Positions 1 to 7,144 of a DNA stretch of 35,395 nt are shown piece after piece (the first letter of the stretch is position 1; every line of letters begins with the position of its first letter). The stretch covers positions 1 through 35,395 of the forward strand of contig CAJBEZ010000092.1 in assembly GCA_903952205.1 (NCBI GenBank), written 5' to 3'. The DNA comes from an uncultured Desulfomonile sp. (lineage in GTDB: Bacteria; Desulfobacterota; Desulfomonilia; Desulfomonilales; Desulfomonilaceae). The notes under the pieces are model-generated. The model saw only the letters and a list, made by a program, of their open reading frames with translations, was not told where the DNA came from and searched no databases. The translations under genes and the position numbers were made by a program.

Positions 1-345
1 TGCGTCGTCAGCAAAATCAGCCTTTCCTCCTGCCGCCCTTACCTTTTCTTTCAGTTTATCCCTGTAGTCGACAGCTTTCCTGATGAGAAGCAAGAATCTA
101 TCATCATCAAAATCTACATTTGTTAGAGTTGAAAAAAGAGCCTCATTGATGAACACGCCGATTTCCCTGTCAACAACGCCAACTTTTGCGGCTTCCACTG
201 TAAATAGGGCCAGTCCTTTAATCGCATGCATCAGAAGATCCTGAAGAGCAGCGGTTTCCGGCTGTTTTCCACATACGCCGACTCTAGTGCATCCTGTTCC
301 GCCGGCGGCTTGTTCACACTGATAACAAAACATTTTCTCAGCCAT
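1..345 (-). CDS. hcp: Hybrid-cluster protein / hydroxylamine reductase (N-terminal part, cut by window edge)
   Basis: Only the first 115 codons are present; the gene runs out of the window at base 1. The translation begins MAEKMFCYQCEQAAGG and carries C7, C10, C19 and C25. This Cys-X2-Cys-X8-Cys-X5-Cys spacing matches the N-terminal [4Fe-4S] site of class I Hcp from strict anaerobes. Hcp is a cytoplasmic protein with a hybrid Fe-S-O cluster, active as hydroxylamine reductase in vitro and linked to nitric oxide detoxification and protein S-nitrosylation. The ATG at 345 is preceded by AGGAGG (351-356) with a 5-base spacer, which fixes the start. A 16-bp palindrome and a candidate promoter lie upstream, and an HcpR-like regulator gene is nearby. 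No stop codon or frameshift is seen in the visible part. The hybrid-cluster ligands lie outside the window and cannot be checked. Confidence 0.95.
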   Translation of the reverse strand, partial: MAEKMFCYQCEQAAGGTGCTRVGVCGKQPETAALQDLLMHAIKGLALFTVEAAKVGVVDREIGVFINEALFSTLTNVDFDDDRFLLLIRKAVDYRDKLKEKVRAAGGKADFADDA

Positions 346-414
346 TTCATCCTCCTGGTTTTTTGAGTTCCCACTTACCTGGGTGACATAGGTTTCGGCA
401 GCTTGGTTCTTATG

Positions 415-443
415 AATACAATATGGGGCTTAAAAGGGATCAA
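415..443 (-). promoter_or_regulatory. Candidate sigma70 promoter of hcp
   Basis: On the minus strand TTGATC (443-438) is followed after 17 bases by TGTATT (420-415). This would place transcription start near 408, about 60 bases before the hcp start codon. The -35 element lies four bases from the 447-462 palindrome, which would be centred near -46, compatible with activation by a Crp/Fnr protein. The -10 element is only moderately good. Confidence 0.45.
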
Positions 444-446
444 GAC

Positions 447-462
447 CTTGACTTAAGTCAAG
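447..462. promoter_or_regulatory. Perfect 16-bp palindrome, probable Crp/Fnr-family (HcpR-type) operator
   Basis: CTTGACTTAAGTCAAG reads the same on both strands. Its core TTGAC-N4-GTCAA has the half-site TTGA recognised by Fnr-family proteins that carry E-x-x-S-R in the recognition helix. The regulator encoded at 1587-2273 has exactly that motif. The site is just upstream of the hcp -35 element. An 8-base direct repeat, TCAAGACC, occurs at 440-447 and 458-465 and partly overlaps it. The rest of the 346-659 gap holds no gene that I can support. Confidence 0.7.
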
Positions 463-659
463 ACCAACAGGTTTTTTTCGACAGTGGAAATTTTCTGTCA
501 TGGATTACATGGAAATAAAAAGTTGACAGAACTGATTAGAAGCATGCCATGGGCCGTTCCTGAGTTCTTTAAGACACCAAAACCCCGGAGAGTTTAATCC
601 GCCTAAAGTTCATCCGAAAAAGCGCGCTCTATTTAAAGGCAATATTAAAGCTAATGAAT

Positions 660-1469
660 TTAGGAATTAACGTGAAGAATTATCTGCTCAAGTTCTCCGA
701 TACCTACTCTTTCCAGGATTTCACCAAAGCGCTCACCCTTTAAACTTTCTTTCATGTAAAAATCGAGAAACTTGTCGACAACATCAAGTATATTCTGTTC
801 AGATAATACACCACCAACTTCAGTGGCCAGTCGTGGGTGTCTCCCCAACTTTCCACCAATCATGATTCGATATCCTTCCAAGGCGCGTTTGAGCGAATCG
901 GTGGGACAAACTTTTACGCAATTGCCGCAGTACAAGCACTTATCCATGTTAAGTTCCGGTCTGATCATATCATCGGTCAGCGTGATGGCGTTTTCCATGC
1001 AGATTTCAGAACAAACTCCACAATGGCTGCATTCGGAGTCGCTAAAACTTGGAACAACCGCCGCAATTATGCCGAGATCACATACCTGAGGCCTAGAACA
1101 GGCGTTGGGACAGTCCGAGATTGAAACCCTGAATTCGTGATGAAATTTAAGAGGGCCTTTGACAACTGCTTTAAGGAATGTTTTTATATCTTTTTTCTTC
1201 AATATCTGCTCTACCATATCAGGAAAACCATTGCTGGAGGGGATACGGTTGGGGCAACCGCTAGAGCCGAAACAGTTTTCGAGTTGATAACCCTTGATCT
1301 CATCTTCCATGTTTTTGAGGAAATTCTGCCGGCATGTTCTCACAAGATCTAACGAGACTTCAGTTGCCATTTGTCTCGCGGCTTCTTCTTCGACCTTTCT
1401 GCGGACTCTTCCCCTCACAAAGAACGGTACCTTCGAAAGCGCTTCTTCGGCCTTCTTACTCCAACGCAT
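660..1469 (-). CDS. Siroheme/[4Fe-4S] sulfite/nitrite reductase-like protein with PCP_red-like N-terminus and two ferredoxin clusters
   Basis: A 269-residue cytoplasmic redox protein. Residues 1-55 (MRWSKKAEEALSKVPFFVR...) resemble the PCP_red domain of light-independent protochlorophyllide reductase. C66-X5-C72 and C120-X3-C124 form the paired motif that ligates the coupled [4Fe-4S]-siroheme centre of sulfite and nitrite reductases. Residues 147-157 (C147, C150, C153, C157) and 178-188 (C178, C181, C184, C188) are two CxxCxxCxxxC ferredoxin sites. It is far smaller than DsrA, DsrB or assimilatory sulfite reductase, so it is a minimal member of the superfamily. Its substrate is unknown: nitrite, sulfite, hydroxylamine or NO chemistry are all possible, as is pure electron transfer. 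It lies between hcp and the divergent HcpR-like regulator, which suggests nitrogen-oxide stress. Domain calls are confident; function is inference. Confidence 0.8.
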   Translation of the reverse strand: MRWSKKAEEALSKVPFFVRGRVRRKVEEEAARQMATEVSLDLVRTCRQNFLKNMEDEIKGYQLENCFGSSGCPNRIPSSNGFPDMVEQILKKKDIKTFLKAVVKGPLKFHHEFRVSISDCPNACSRPQVCDLGIIAAVVPSFSDSECSHCGVCSEICMENAITLTDDMIRPELNMDKCLYCGNCVKVCPTDSLKRALEGYRIMIGGKLGRHPRLATEVGGVLSEQNILDVVDKFLDFYMKESLKGERFGEILERVGIGELEQIILHVNS

Positions 1470-1586
1470 GGGAAAAACTCCAAATCAGATAAGAGTGTCT
1501 TGCATCCACTACTATTTTAGTTTTACTTAATATCATTGTCCAGTTTAGACCACTTTAGGCTGCAAAAAGCCGAAACCGAGGAAAAC

Positions 1587-2273
1587 ATGTTGGATCCTGT
1601 CAAGGCCTTTCAAAAGATCCCTCTCTTCGAAGGTCTTCCAGACACCCAGTTATTGGATCTGGCCTCAATAGCCGTGGAAAAGTCCTACAAGAAAGGCTCT
1701 ACAATCTTTTCTGAAGGAGACGTCGGCAATGGATTTTATGTAGTGAAAGATGGGAGAGTGAAAATCTTCAAGATTTCTAGCGAGGGCAAAGAACAGATTC
1801 TACATGTGTTTGATTCAGGGGAACCTTTTGGGGAAGCGCCAGTGTTCGAAGGCCGAAAATTTCCGGCTCACGCTGAAGCCCTCGTTGAGAGTGTCTGCAT
1901 ATTCTTTCCGAGAAATGCGTTTTTTGAGTTGATCAGTAAGAATCCCTCTCTTGCAATGAATATGCTTGGTGTTCTATCCAGGCGTCTCAGGAGATTTACG
2001 GCATTAGTTGATGATCTATCGCTCAAAGAGGTTCCGGGCAGGTTAGCCGCCTACCTTATTTACTTAAGCGAAACTGGACATCATCCCACAGAACTTTCTC
2101 TTGATGTTGGAAAAGCTCAATTAGCAGGAATGCTGGGAACAATTCCCGAAACGTTGTCCAGAATTCTTGGAAGACTTGTAAAACTGGGATACATAAAAGT
2201 ACTGGGCCCAAAAATCAGGATCATCAATCGAGAAGGACTGCAGGAATTGGCTGATGGTTCGAGGCGTCTTTGA
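1587..2273 (+). CDS. Crp/Fnr-family transcriptional regulator, probable HcpR
   Basis: From the ATG at 1587 the product is 228 residues. That ATG has GAGGA (1578-1582) at good distance; a TTG at 1536 is an alternative without a ribosome site. An N-terminal cyclic-nucleotide-binding-like beta roll (about 5-120, beginning KAFQKIPLFEGL) is followed by the dimerisation helix and a C-terminal winged helix. The recognition helix contains E188-T-L-S191-R192, the E-x-x-S-R signature that reads TTGA half-sites in Fnr. No N-terminal Cys cluster for an iron-sulfur sensor is present, so it is not a classical Fnr. In sulfate reducers the Crp/Fnr protein next to hcp is HcpR, a heme/NO-responsive regulator. 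The palindrome at 447-462 fits its expected site. Family is certain; the HcpR assignment rests on context. Confidence 0.85.
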   Translation: MLDPVKAFQKIPLFEGLPDTQLLDLASIAVEKSYKKGSTIFSEGDVGNGFYVVKDGRVKIFKISSEGKEQILHVFDSGEPFGEAPVFEGRKFPAHAEALVESVCIFFPRNAFFELISKNPSLAMNMLGVLSRRLRRFTALVDDLSLKEVPGRLAAYLIYLSETGHHPTELSLDVGKAQLAGMLGTIPETLSRILGRLVKLGYIKVLGPKIRIINREGLQELADGSRRL

Positions 2274-2359
2274 AATTTTGTTTGGTATGAACAGAGATAT
2301 CGGACATCAACCAATACACCGCAATAAGCGGCCTACCGTTCACAATAAGGAGAACTGAC

Positions 2360-3169
2360 CTGAGAGCTATTTCCTCGTATGAAACCAATCTGTGTGATTT
2401 ATACAACAGTTACAATAAAAGAGAGTTTGTGCATCCTGATCCATTGGAATTTCTATATAACTACGACGATCCTCAGGACCGAGAACTGGTAGGTTTGATA
2501 GCTTCATGTTTTGCGTATGGAAGTGTATGGCAAATAATAAAGACTGTTCACAAAATTCTCGAACAGATCGGTTCTCCACGTCGATTTATTGCGCAAGTGT
2601 CGCCCCATGTTCTCCAAAATATCTTCAGGGATTTCAAGTATCGTTTCACTACTGGCGACGAGCTTGGTAAGCTGATCCTGGGAATGAAAAGGGTGATTTC
2701 AGATTACGGGTCACTCCAGGCTTGTTTTCTCGAGGGATATTCCCCGATGGACGACAACGTGATTGGCGGGCTTTCATTTCTGGTTCATGAATTGTCATCT
2801 GTTTTTGACGGCCGCCCGCGAAGTCTGTTGCCTAGTCCCAATGCTGGAAGCGCCTGTAAGAGATTAAACCTTTTTCTACGATGGATGGTTCGCAAGGACG
2901 ATGTTGATCCTGGGGGATGGGACAATGTGCTTCCATCCAAGCTGATTATTCCGATGGATGTGCACATGGGGAGAATATGCAGGAGCCTGAAGCTAACATC
3001 GCGAAATCAGTCTGATCTGAAGGCGGCCCTGGAGGTCACTGACGCTTTCAGAAGAATCGAGCCGGAAGACCCTGTTCGTTATGATTTTTGTCTAACTAGG
3101 TTGGGTATAAGGGATGATTTGTCTCCTGATGTTTTCCTGCAAGGTTGTGGTGTCAAAACGCCCGGATGA
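2360..3169 (+). CDS. TIGR02757/DUF2400-family protein, probable CTG start
   Basis: The conserved body (DPLEFLYNYDDPQDRELVGL, then SCFAYGS) matches the TIGR02757 family of unknown function. Homologues have about 20-25 more N-terminal residues, ending in a Y-x-x-Y-N-[RK]-x-E-F stretch. Here the matching stretch (LYNSYNKREF) is encoded in frame upstream of the first conventional start, GTG 2429. No ATG, GTG or TTG occurs in frame between the stop at 2288 and 2429. A strong AAGGAGA (2347-2353) sits six bases before CTG 2360, which I take as the start, giving 269 residues. Around D200 and H202 the sequence PMDVHMGRICRSLKL resembles the V-D-T-H-x-x-R-x-x-x-R-L motif of HhH-GPD DNA glycosylases, including their catalytic Asp. 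This is a resemblance only. It follows the regulator gene by 86 bases. Confidence 0.8.
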   Translation: MRAISSYETNLCDLYNSYNKREFVHPDPLEFLYNYDDPQDRELVGLIASCFAYGSVWQIIKTVHKILEQIGSPRRFIAQVSPHVLQNIFRDFKYRFTTGDELGKLILGMKRVISDYGSLQACFLEGYSPMDDNVIGGLSFLVHELSSVFDGRPRSLLPSPNAGSACKRLNLFLRWMVRKDDVDPGGWDNVLPSKLIIPMDVHMGRICRSLKLTSRNQSDLKAALEVTDAFRRIEPEDPVRYDFCLTRLGIRDDLSPDVFLQGCGVKTPG

Positions 3170-3220
3170 AAGACTCCATGACGGTGTTTGCAAAGTCACC
3201 TGTTCAAACGTCAATAAGTA

Positions 3221-3715
3221 TCAGTTCCCAAGAACTACCTTCTGCCCTTCTTTGATTCCATGTTTCTTGCAAAAACCCGCGTGGACCTCCAGGCAATATC
3301 TTACTGGAAGCATCGATGGATATATTGAACCGGAGTCAGGTTGAATATCCTCATAGATCAATTTGATCACGCTGTTTGAATCGATCCACAATGCGTCAAT
3401 CGGAAATTTCATTCCTTGCATATGTATGGCGAATAACCCTGGCCTTATGAAATCAAGCAACATTCCCTGATCATAGCCAATTTGCCCCCAACCGAGCAAC
3501 CCTTGAATCCTGGTTGAATCCTTGTTGGCAACGGTCGCCAAGATTGTCTTTAGGCCAAGAGTCACGCTAATCTGGTCACTGGAAATGGCCAAGGTTTTGT
3601 ATTTTCCATTCCCTTGATTTTGTTCGGCTCGCACAACGGAGATGTTTGACAAGGTTGACAACAATACCACTAACAGAATGAAACAAGGAATCGCCCCAAG
3701 AAAACTTTTGATCAT
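3221..3715 (-). CDS. Secreted DUF192 (COG1430) family protein
   Basis: From the ATG at 3715 the product has 164 residues; AGAGG (3722-3726) lies six bases upstream, better than the TTG at 3721. Residues 1-31 form a signal peptide or anchor with a long hydrophobic core (IPCFILLVVLLSTLSNISVV). The rest is one DUF192 domain with the typical order QGLLGW, GMLLDF, IHMQGMKFPIDALWID, a proline-containing turn, then a C-terminal LEVHAGFCKKHGIKEGQKV segment. The family is widespread, small and functionally uncharacterised. The protein probably acts in the periplasm. It is convergent with the TIGR02757 gene and divergent from the Trm112-like gene, so it seems to be a single-gene unit. Confidence 0.85.
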   Translation of the reverse strand: MIKSFLGAIPCFILLVVLLSTLSNISVVRAEQNQGNGKYKTLAISSDQISVTLGLKTILATVANKDSTRIQGLLGWGQIGYDQGMLLDFIRPGLFAIHMQGMKFPIDALWIDSNSVIKLIYEDIQPDSGSIYPSMLPVRYCLEVHAGFCKKHGIKEGQKVVLGN

Positions 3716-3909
3716 GATCAACCTCTATGGGTTGCAAGATTCTCAAGAAATTGGTCAGGAAATCTTGCGCTTCTGTCATCCTCGTTATATAGAAGAAAAC
3801 ATCATTGGACAACATTATAGAAGGTGTCAAATTGCTTAGTGCGCCGACCGGCGTTGAGACTTGTGTCAACTGTTGAAGCTCAAAGTTTCTAGATTGGACG
3901 AGGTGATGC

Positions 3910-4089
3910 ATGGCTGTAAATCCGAAGCTTCTTGAGATACTTGTTTGTCCTAAGTGCAAGGGTGACTTGCTCTTGACGGAAAACTCCGATGGTCTTATCT
4001 GTGAAGCCTGCCGATTGAAATATGAGATTAAGGACGACATACCGATCATGTTAATTGACGAGGCCATACCTTTGGATTCCAGAGATTAA
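3910..4089 (+). CDS. Trm112-like zinc-ribbon protein (YcaR family)
   Basis: A 59-residue protein, [20 protein letters not shown]..., with two CxxC-type pairs (C-P-K-C near residue 13 and C-E-A-C near residue 38) and the closing [11 protein letters not shown] motif. This is the compact Trm112/YcaR fold (PF03966). GAGG (3900-3903) lies six bases before the ATG. In enterobacteria ycaR sits between lpxK and kdsB. Its place here at the head of an LPS glycosyltransferase operon is the same kind of linkage. Eukaryotic and archaeal Trm112 activates methyltransferases; the role of the bacterial short form is not settled. It is likely co-transcribed with the heptosyltransferase gene, 95 bases downstream. 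Confidence 0.88.
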   Translation: MAVNPKLLEILVCPKCKGDLLLTENSDGLICEACRLKYEIKDDIPIMLIDEAIPLDSRD

Positions 4090-4184
4090 CGATTATATCG
4101 GCTCGCTCAGACGGTAAATCTGATTTTACTATGTTGGGAAAGGCGCCCGCATGCGCTTATGTATGACATTTATGGAAACACATC

Positions 4185-5276
4185 ATGAGGGGAGCTAGGA
4201 ATGTTCAATCAACTCCTGCCAGGATAGTTGTCCGGGGAGTCAACTGGGTTGGCGACACGATTATGGCTCTTCCGGCCACACGAGCGTTGAGGAGGATATT
4301 TCCATCCGCTCACATCGCTTTCTGGGTCCCCTCAGGTCTTGAATCATTGCTCCGGATAACGGGTATGCCCGATGAAATAATATCGTTTGGTAAAGATCAG
4401 GGTGGGGCGTTTAAGAGATCACTTCTCATGAAGGATCGCCTAAAGCAAGGTCACTTTGATTTGGCTATTTTGTTTCAAAATGCATTTGAGTCGGCATTCA
4501 CGGCGTGGATTGCCGGAATAAAACTTAGGGCGGGTTTTTCTACGGACTTGCGAGGGCCTTTTCTCAATATCAAGGTCCCTTTGCATTCCTCTGTTCTCAA
4601 GCGCCACCAGGTGTATTATTACCTTGAAATAGCGCAGCATCTCGACAATTTGTTTAAATTGGGCCGCTACAATAGTCTAATTAAACCGGATTGCTTGCTC
4701 AGGCCAAGTCCACGCGAACTTGTGGTGGCTAGAAGACTTCTTGTGAAGGAAGGAATCAATTCGGAAGTGTCTATGATATGCCTGTGTCCTGGATCGGTGA
4801 ATTCCGAAGCCAAGAGGTGGCCCGCCGAATATTTTGCCGACCTTGCCGATCTTCTTGTTGACGAAACTGGATCACAGATTATTTTCCTGGGCGCTATTCA
4901 GGAAGAAGACTTGATTGACGGCATAATTGGCCGGATGAAGAAAAGCAACGCGTTCAACTTTGCCGCAAAGTCCGACCTTGTGTCATCTCTCGGGATCATG
5001 AATCTTAGCGACATGGTTATTTCCAATGACACAGGAAGCGCACATCTGGCGGCTGCCGCCGGAACAAAAGTACTGACAATTTTTGGGCCTACTGTAGCGG
5101 GAGAGACAGCGCCTTTCGGTAACAACACGTTTATCATTCAAGGCAAGGCCTCTTGCGCTCCATGCAGGGAGCATCAGTGCCGGACACCAGGTCACCCGTG
5201 CATGAGGAAGCTCACTCCACTGATGGTGGCCGGAAAAGCTCTGGAAATCATGGCTTTACCCTATGAAAAAAAATGA
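4185..5276 (+). CDS. waaF: ADP-heptose:LPS heptosyltransferase II (GT9)
   Basis: A 363-residue GT-B glycosyltransferase of family 9. The N-terminal half opens with IVVRGVNWVGDTIMALPA, the typical WaaF acceptor-side loop. The C-terminal half carries the nucleotide-sugar signatures CLCPGSVNSEAKRWP and SNDTGSAHLAAA, followed by the Cys-rich segment CAPCREHQCRTPGHPC seen in heptosyltransferase II. It adds L-glycero-D-manno-heptose to the inner core of lipopolysaccharide on the cytoplasmic face of the inner membrane. The length is normal for the family. The ribosome site before the ATG is weak (GGAAA). The end overlaps the next gene by 14 bases, so the genes are translationally linked. Confidence 0.92.
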   Translation: MRGARNVQSTPARIVVRGVNWVGDTIMALPATRALRRIFPSAHIAFWVPSGLESLLRITGMPDEIISFGKDQGGAFKRSLLMKDRLKQGHFDLAILFQNAFESAFTAWIAGIKLRAGFSTDLRGPFLNIKVPLHSSVLKRHQVYYYLEIAQHLDNLFKLGRYNSLIKPDCLLRPSPRELVVARRLLVKEGINSEVSMICLCPGSVNSEAKRWPAEYFADLADLLVDETGSQIIFLGAIQEEDLIDGIIGRMKKSNAFNFAAKSDLVSSLGIMNLSDMVISNDTGSAHLAAAAGTKVLTIFGPTVAGETAPFGNNTFIIQGKASCAPCREHQCRTPGHPCMRKLTPLMVAGKALEIMALPYEKK

Positions 5277-6162
5277 TCCGTTTGTAAGCGTCATCATACC
5301 TACCTATAATCGAGTCGAGTTGCTCAAACAAACGGTGGAATCTGTTAGATGTCAAACCTGCAGCGACTATGAAATCATTGTTGTGAATGACGGTTCAACC
5401 GATGGCACTGCAGAGTGGCTTCAAGAACAGGTGGACATCATCAAAGTCAATCAGCCTAACTCGGGCATTGCCGCCTCGCGCAATAAAGGAGTGTCTGTCG
5501 GTCGGGGGGAGTGGATGGCTTTTTTGGATCATGACGACATTTGGGATCATGACAAGCTTCGGATCCAAACCGATTTCATCAGGTCAAATCCTGAAATAGC
5601 AATGGTTGCAGCTAGGCACGTTCGTATTGGCTCACGTGTGGAGAGAAGCGAGTCAAACAAATGGATAAAAGGTGATCTTTTTTCGAAGGTCTACTCAGAA
5701 AGTTTCATTCACACGTCGTCTGTTATGATCAGAAGGGATGCCCTTGAAAAGATCGGGGGTTTCCCAACCAAGTACAGATTTGCGGATGAATTTGACGTGT
5801 GGCTCAAAATTTCAAGTGATTTCCCAATAGCTTTTGTTAATAGTCCACTCGTGTTTATAAGATTTTATGATTCCAACACCAGCCACAACCGTATAGGGGT
5901 CAGGTCGGACACCTATGATATATTATTGAATAATTACGATTCAGGCCGGATTCCGAGAGACATGTATCTGAGAACACTGTCTGATCATGATATTTCGTTT
6001 GGACGGGCGTATATAGGCCTCGGAGATTTGGATAATGCCTTGAAATGGTTTCACAGCGCTGTCGAAAGGACTCCCTTAAGACCGAGAGCATGGCGTTATT
6101 ACGTCCGTTACAGATTGTTGGATGTTATGAAAAAAATGTGGTCCACATCTGGAAATGCTTAA
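5263..6162 (+). CDS. Family 2 glycosyltransferase with helical C-terminal tail
   Basis: A 299-residue GT-A fold enzyme. It begins with FVSVIIPTYNRVELL and VNDGSTDGT, the nucleotide-binding start of GT2. D89-H-D91-D92 in FLDHDDIWD is the metal/diphosphate DxD-type motif, and FADEFDVWLK near residue 190 supplies the acidic region. The last 60 residues (RAYIGLGDLDNALKWFHSAV) look like a tetratricopeptide unit, seen in some envelope glycosyltransferases. It overlaps waaF by 14 bases and the downstream kinase gene by 8, so all three are co-expressed. It probably extends the LPS core or another surface glycan; donor and linkage cannot be read from sequence. No membrane segment is apparent. Confidence 0.88.
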   Translation: MKKNDPFVSVIIPTYNRVELLKQTVESVRCQTCSDYEIIVVNDGSTDGTAEWLQEQVDIIKVNQPNSGIAASRNKGVSVGRGEWMAFLDHDDIWDHDKLRIQTDFIRSNPEIAMVAARHVRIGSRVERSESNKWIKGDLFSKVYSESFIHTSSVMIRRDALEKIGGFPTKYRFADEFDVWLKISSDFPIAFVNSPLVFIRFYDSNTSHNRIGVRSDTYDILLNNYDSGRIPRDMYLRTLSDHDISFGRAYIGLGDLDNALKWFHSAVERTPLRPRAWRYYVRYRLLDVMKKMWSTSGNA

Positions 6163-7144
6163 TAGTGGTTCCCTAAATGAGTATTCATGCCGGCGTCGCA
6201 AAGATGGTTTCGATATACAAATTGGTCGACATTCGCAATCCATCATTGATTTGCCTGTCCATGAGATCGAATCCATAGCGTTCAAAGCTATAGAAGAGCA
6301 CAGACGCCACATTGAACTGGGTTCGAAAAGAGTCAAAAAAAATTCTCCGGAGACAGCCGTTTCAATTATTTCGATATCTGGTTTTGCTCCATTATGCGTA
6401 AAACATTTCAAGAACCGCGGATATGGATACTCATTCAAGGGAGCCTTTCGACCGACTCATGGAGCGAGAGCCATCCACTGTGGGACACGTCTTTTTGACG
6501 CCGGTCTTACGTCCGCTGTTCCAATTGCCCTGGTTCAGAAGTCCAAATGGGGATTTGTTACCGAAGAATGGCTTGTTATGGCCGCTGTGCAGGATGCAAT
6601 CGAGTTGGACAGATACCTTGTGGGACGGGTCAGGTCAAAATGGCCGGATGACGAAAAGCATGTATTTGTCAAATTATTTGCGAATTTTTTGGGAAAGCTT
6701 CACCAGTGTGGAGCGTTCCATACAGATCTCAAGACCTGTAACATTTTTGTAACCAGTGTGAATTTGTCCGACCGGTCAGCGTCACAAAACGGTAATAATG
6801 CCAATCCACTGAGCTTTTCTCTGATTGACTATGATGACGTGCGCTATTACAGGTACGGGGTGAGTTTAAAGAATAGAGCGAAAAACTTTGCTCAGCTTTT
6901 TCTGTCGACCCCGTCAGATATAAATTTGAACGATAGATCAACATTCCTAAAAATCTATCTGAATGCTTCTGATAAGAGTGAAGATTACGGTGTGAAGTTG
7001 GTGAAAGCCGCCCGGAAAAGAATAGAAGGGAAATCTCTACTATATGTGGGGCCGGAAGGCGACATCAGCGAAAACTGGCATAAGGGAAGACTGGGAGATT
7101 GTTACCATAATGGTTTAGAAAAAAGTAGAGACGAGGGAGATTAA
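6155..7144 (+). CDS. WaaP/Kdo-kinase-like lipopolysaccharide core kinase
   Basis: A 329-residue protein with a eukaryotic-type kinase fold of the InaA/WaaP/KdkA group. The likely ATP lysine is K83 (PLCVKHF). The catalytic loop is H189-T-D191-L-K193-T-C-N196, and the metal-binding segment is D225-Y-D227-D228 in place of DFG. A glutamate-rich hinge (GFVTEEWL) near residue 135 fits the group. Such enzymes phosphorylate heptose or Kdo in the LPS inner core at the cytoplasmic membrane. The start ATG lies inside the end of the glycosyltransferase gene (8-base overlap). The context of waaF and GT2 supports LPS as substrate. Which sugar is phosphorylated is not known. Confidence 0.82.
   Translation: MLNSGSLNEYSCRRRKDGFDIQIGRHSQSIIDLPVHEIESIAFKAIEEHRRHIELGSKRVKKNSPETAVSIISISGFAPLCVKHFKNRGYGYSFKGAFRPTHGARAIHCGTRLFDAGLTSAVPIALVQKSKWGFVTEEWLVMAAVQDAIELDRYLVGRVRSKWPDDEKHVFVKLFANFLGKLHQCGAFHTDLKTCNIFVTSVNLSDRSASQNGNNANPLSFSLIDYDDVRYYRYGVSLKNRAKNFAQLFLSTPSDINLNDRSTFLKIYLNASDKSEDYGVKLVKAARKRIEGKSLLYVGPEGDISENWHKGRLGDCYHNGLEKSRDEGD

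Noticed and set aside
3576-4067. Long minus-strand reading frame of 163 codons
   Set aside because: It runs antisense through the Trm112-like gene and into the DUF192 gene in another frame, has no ribosome site and no recognisable motif.
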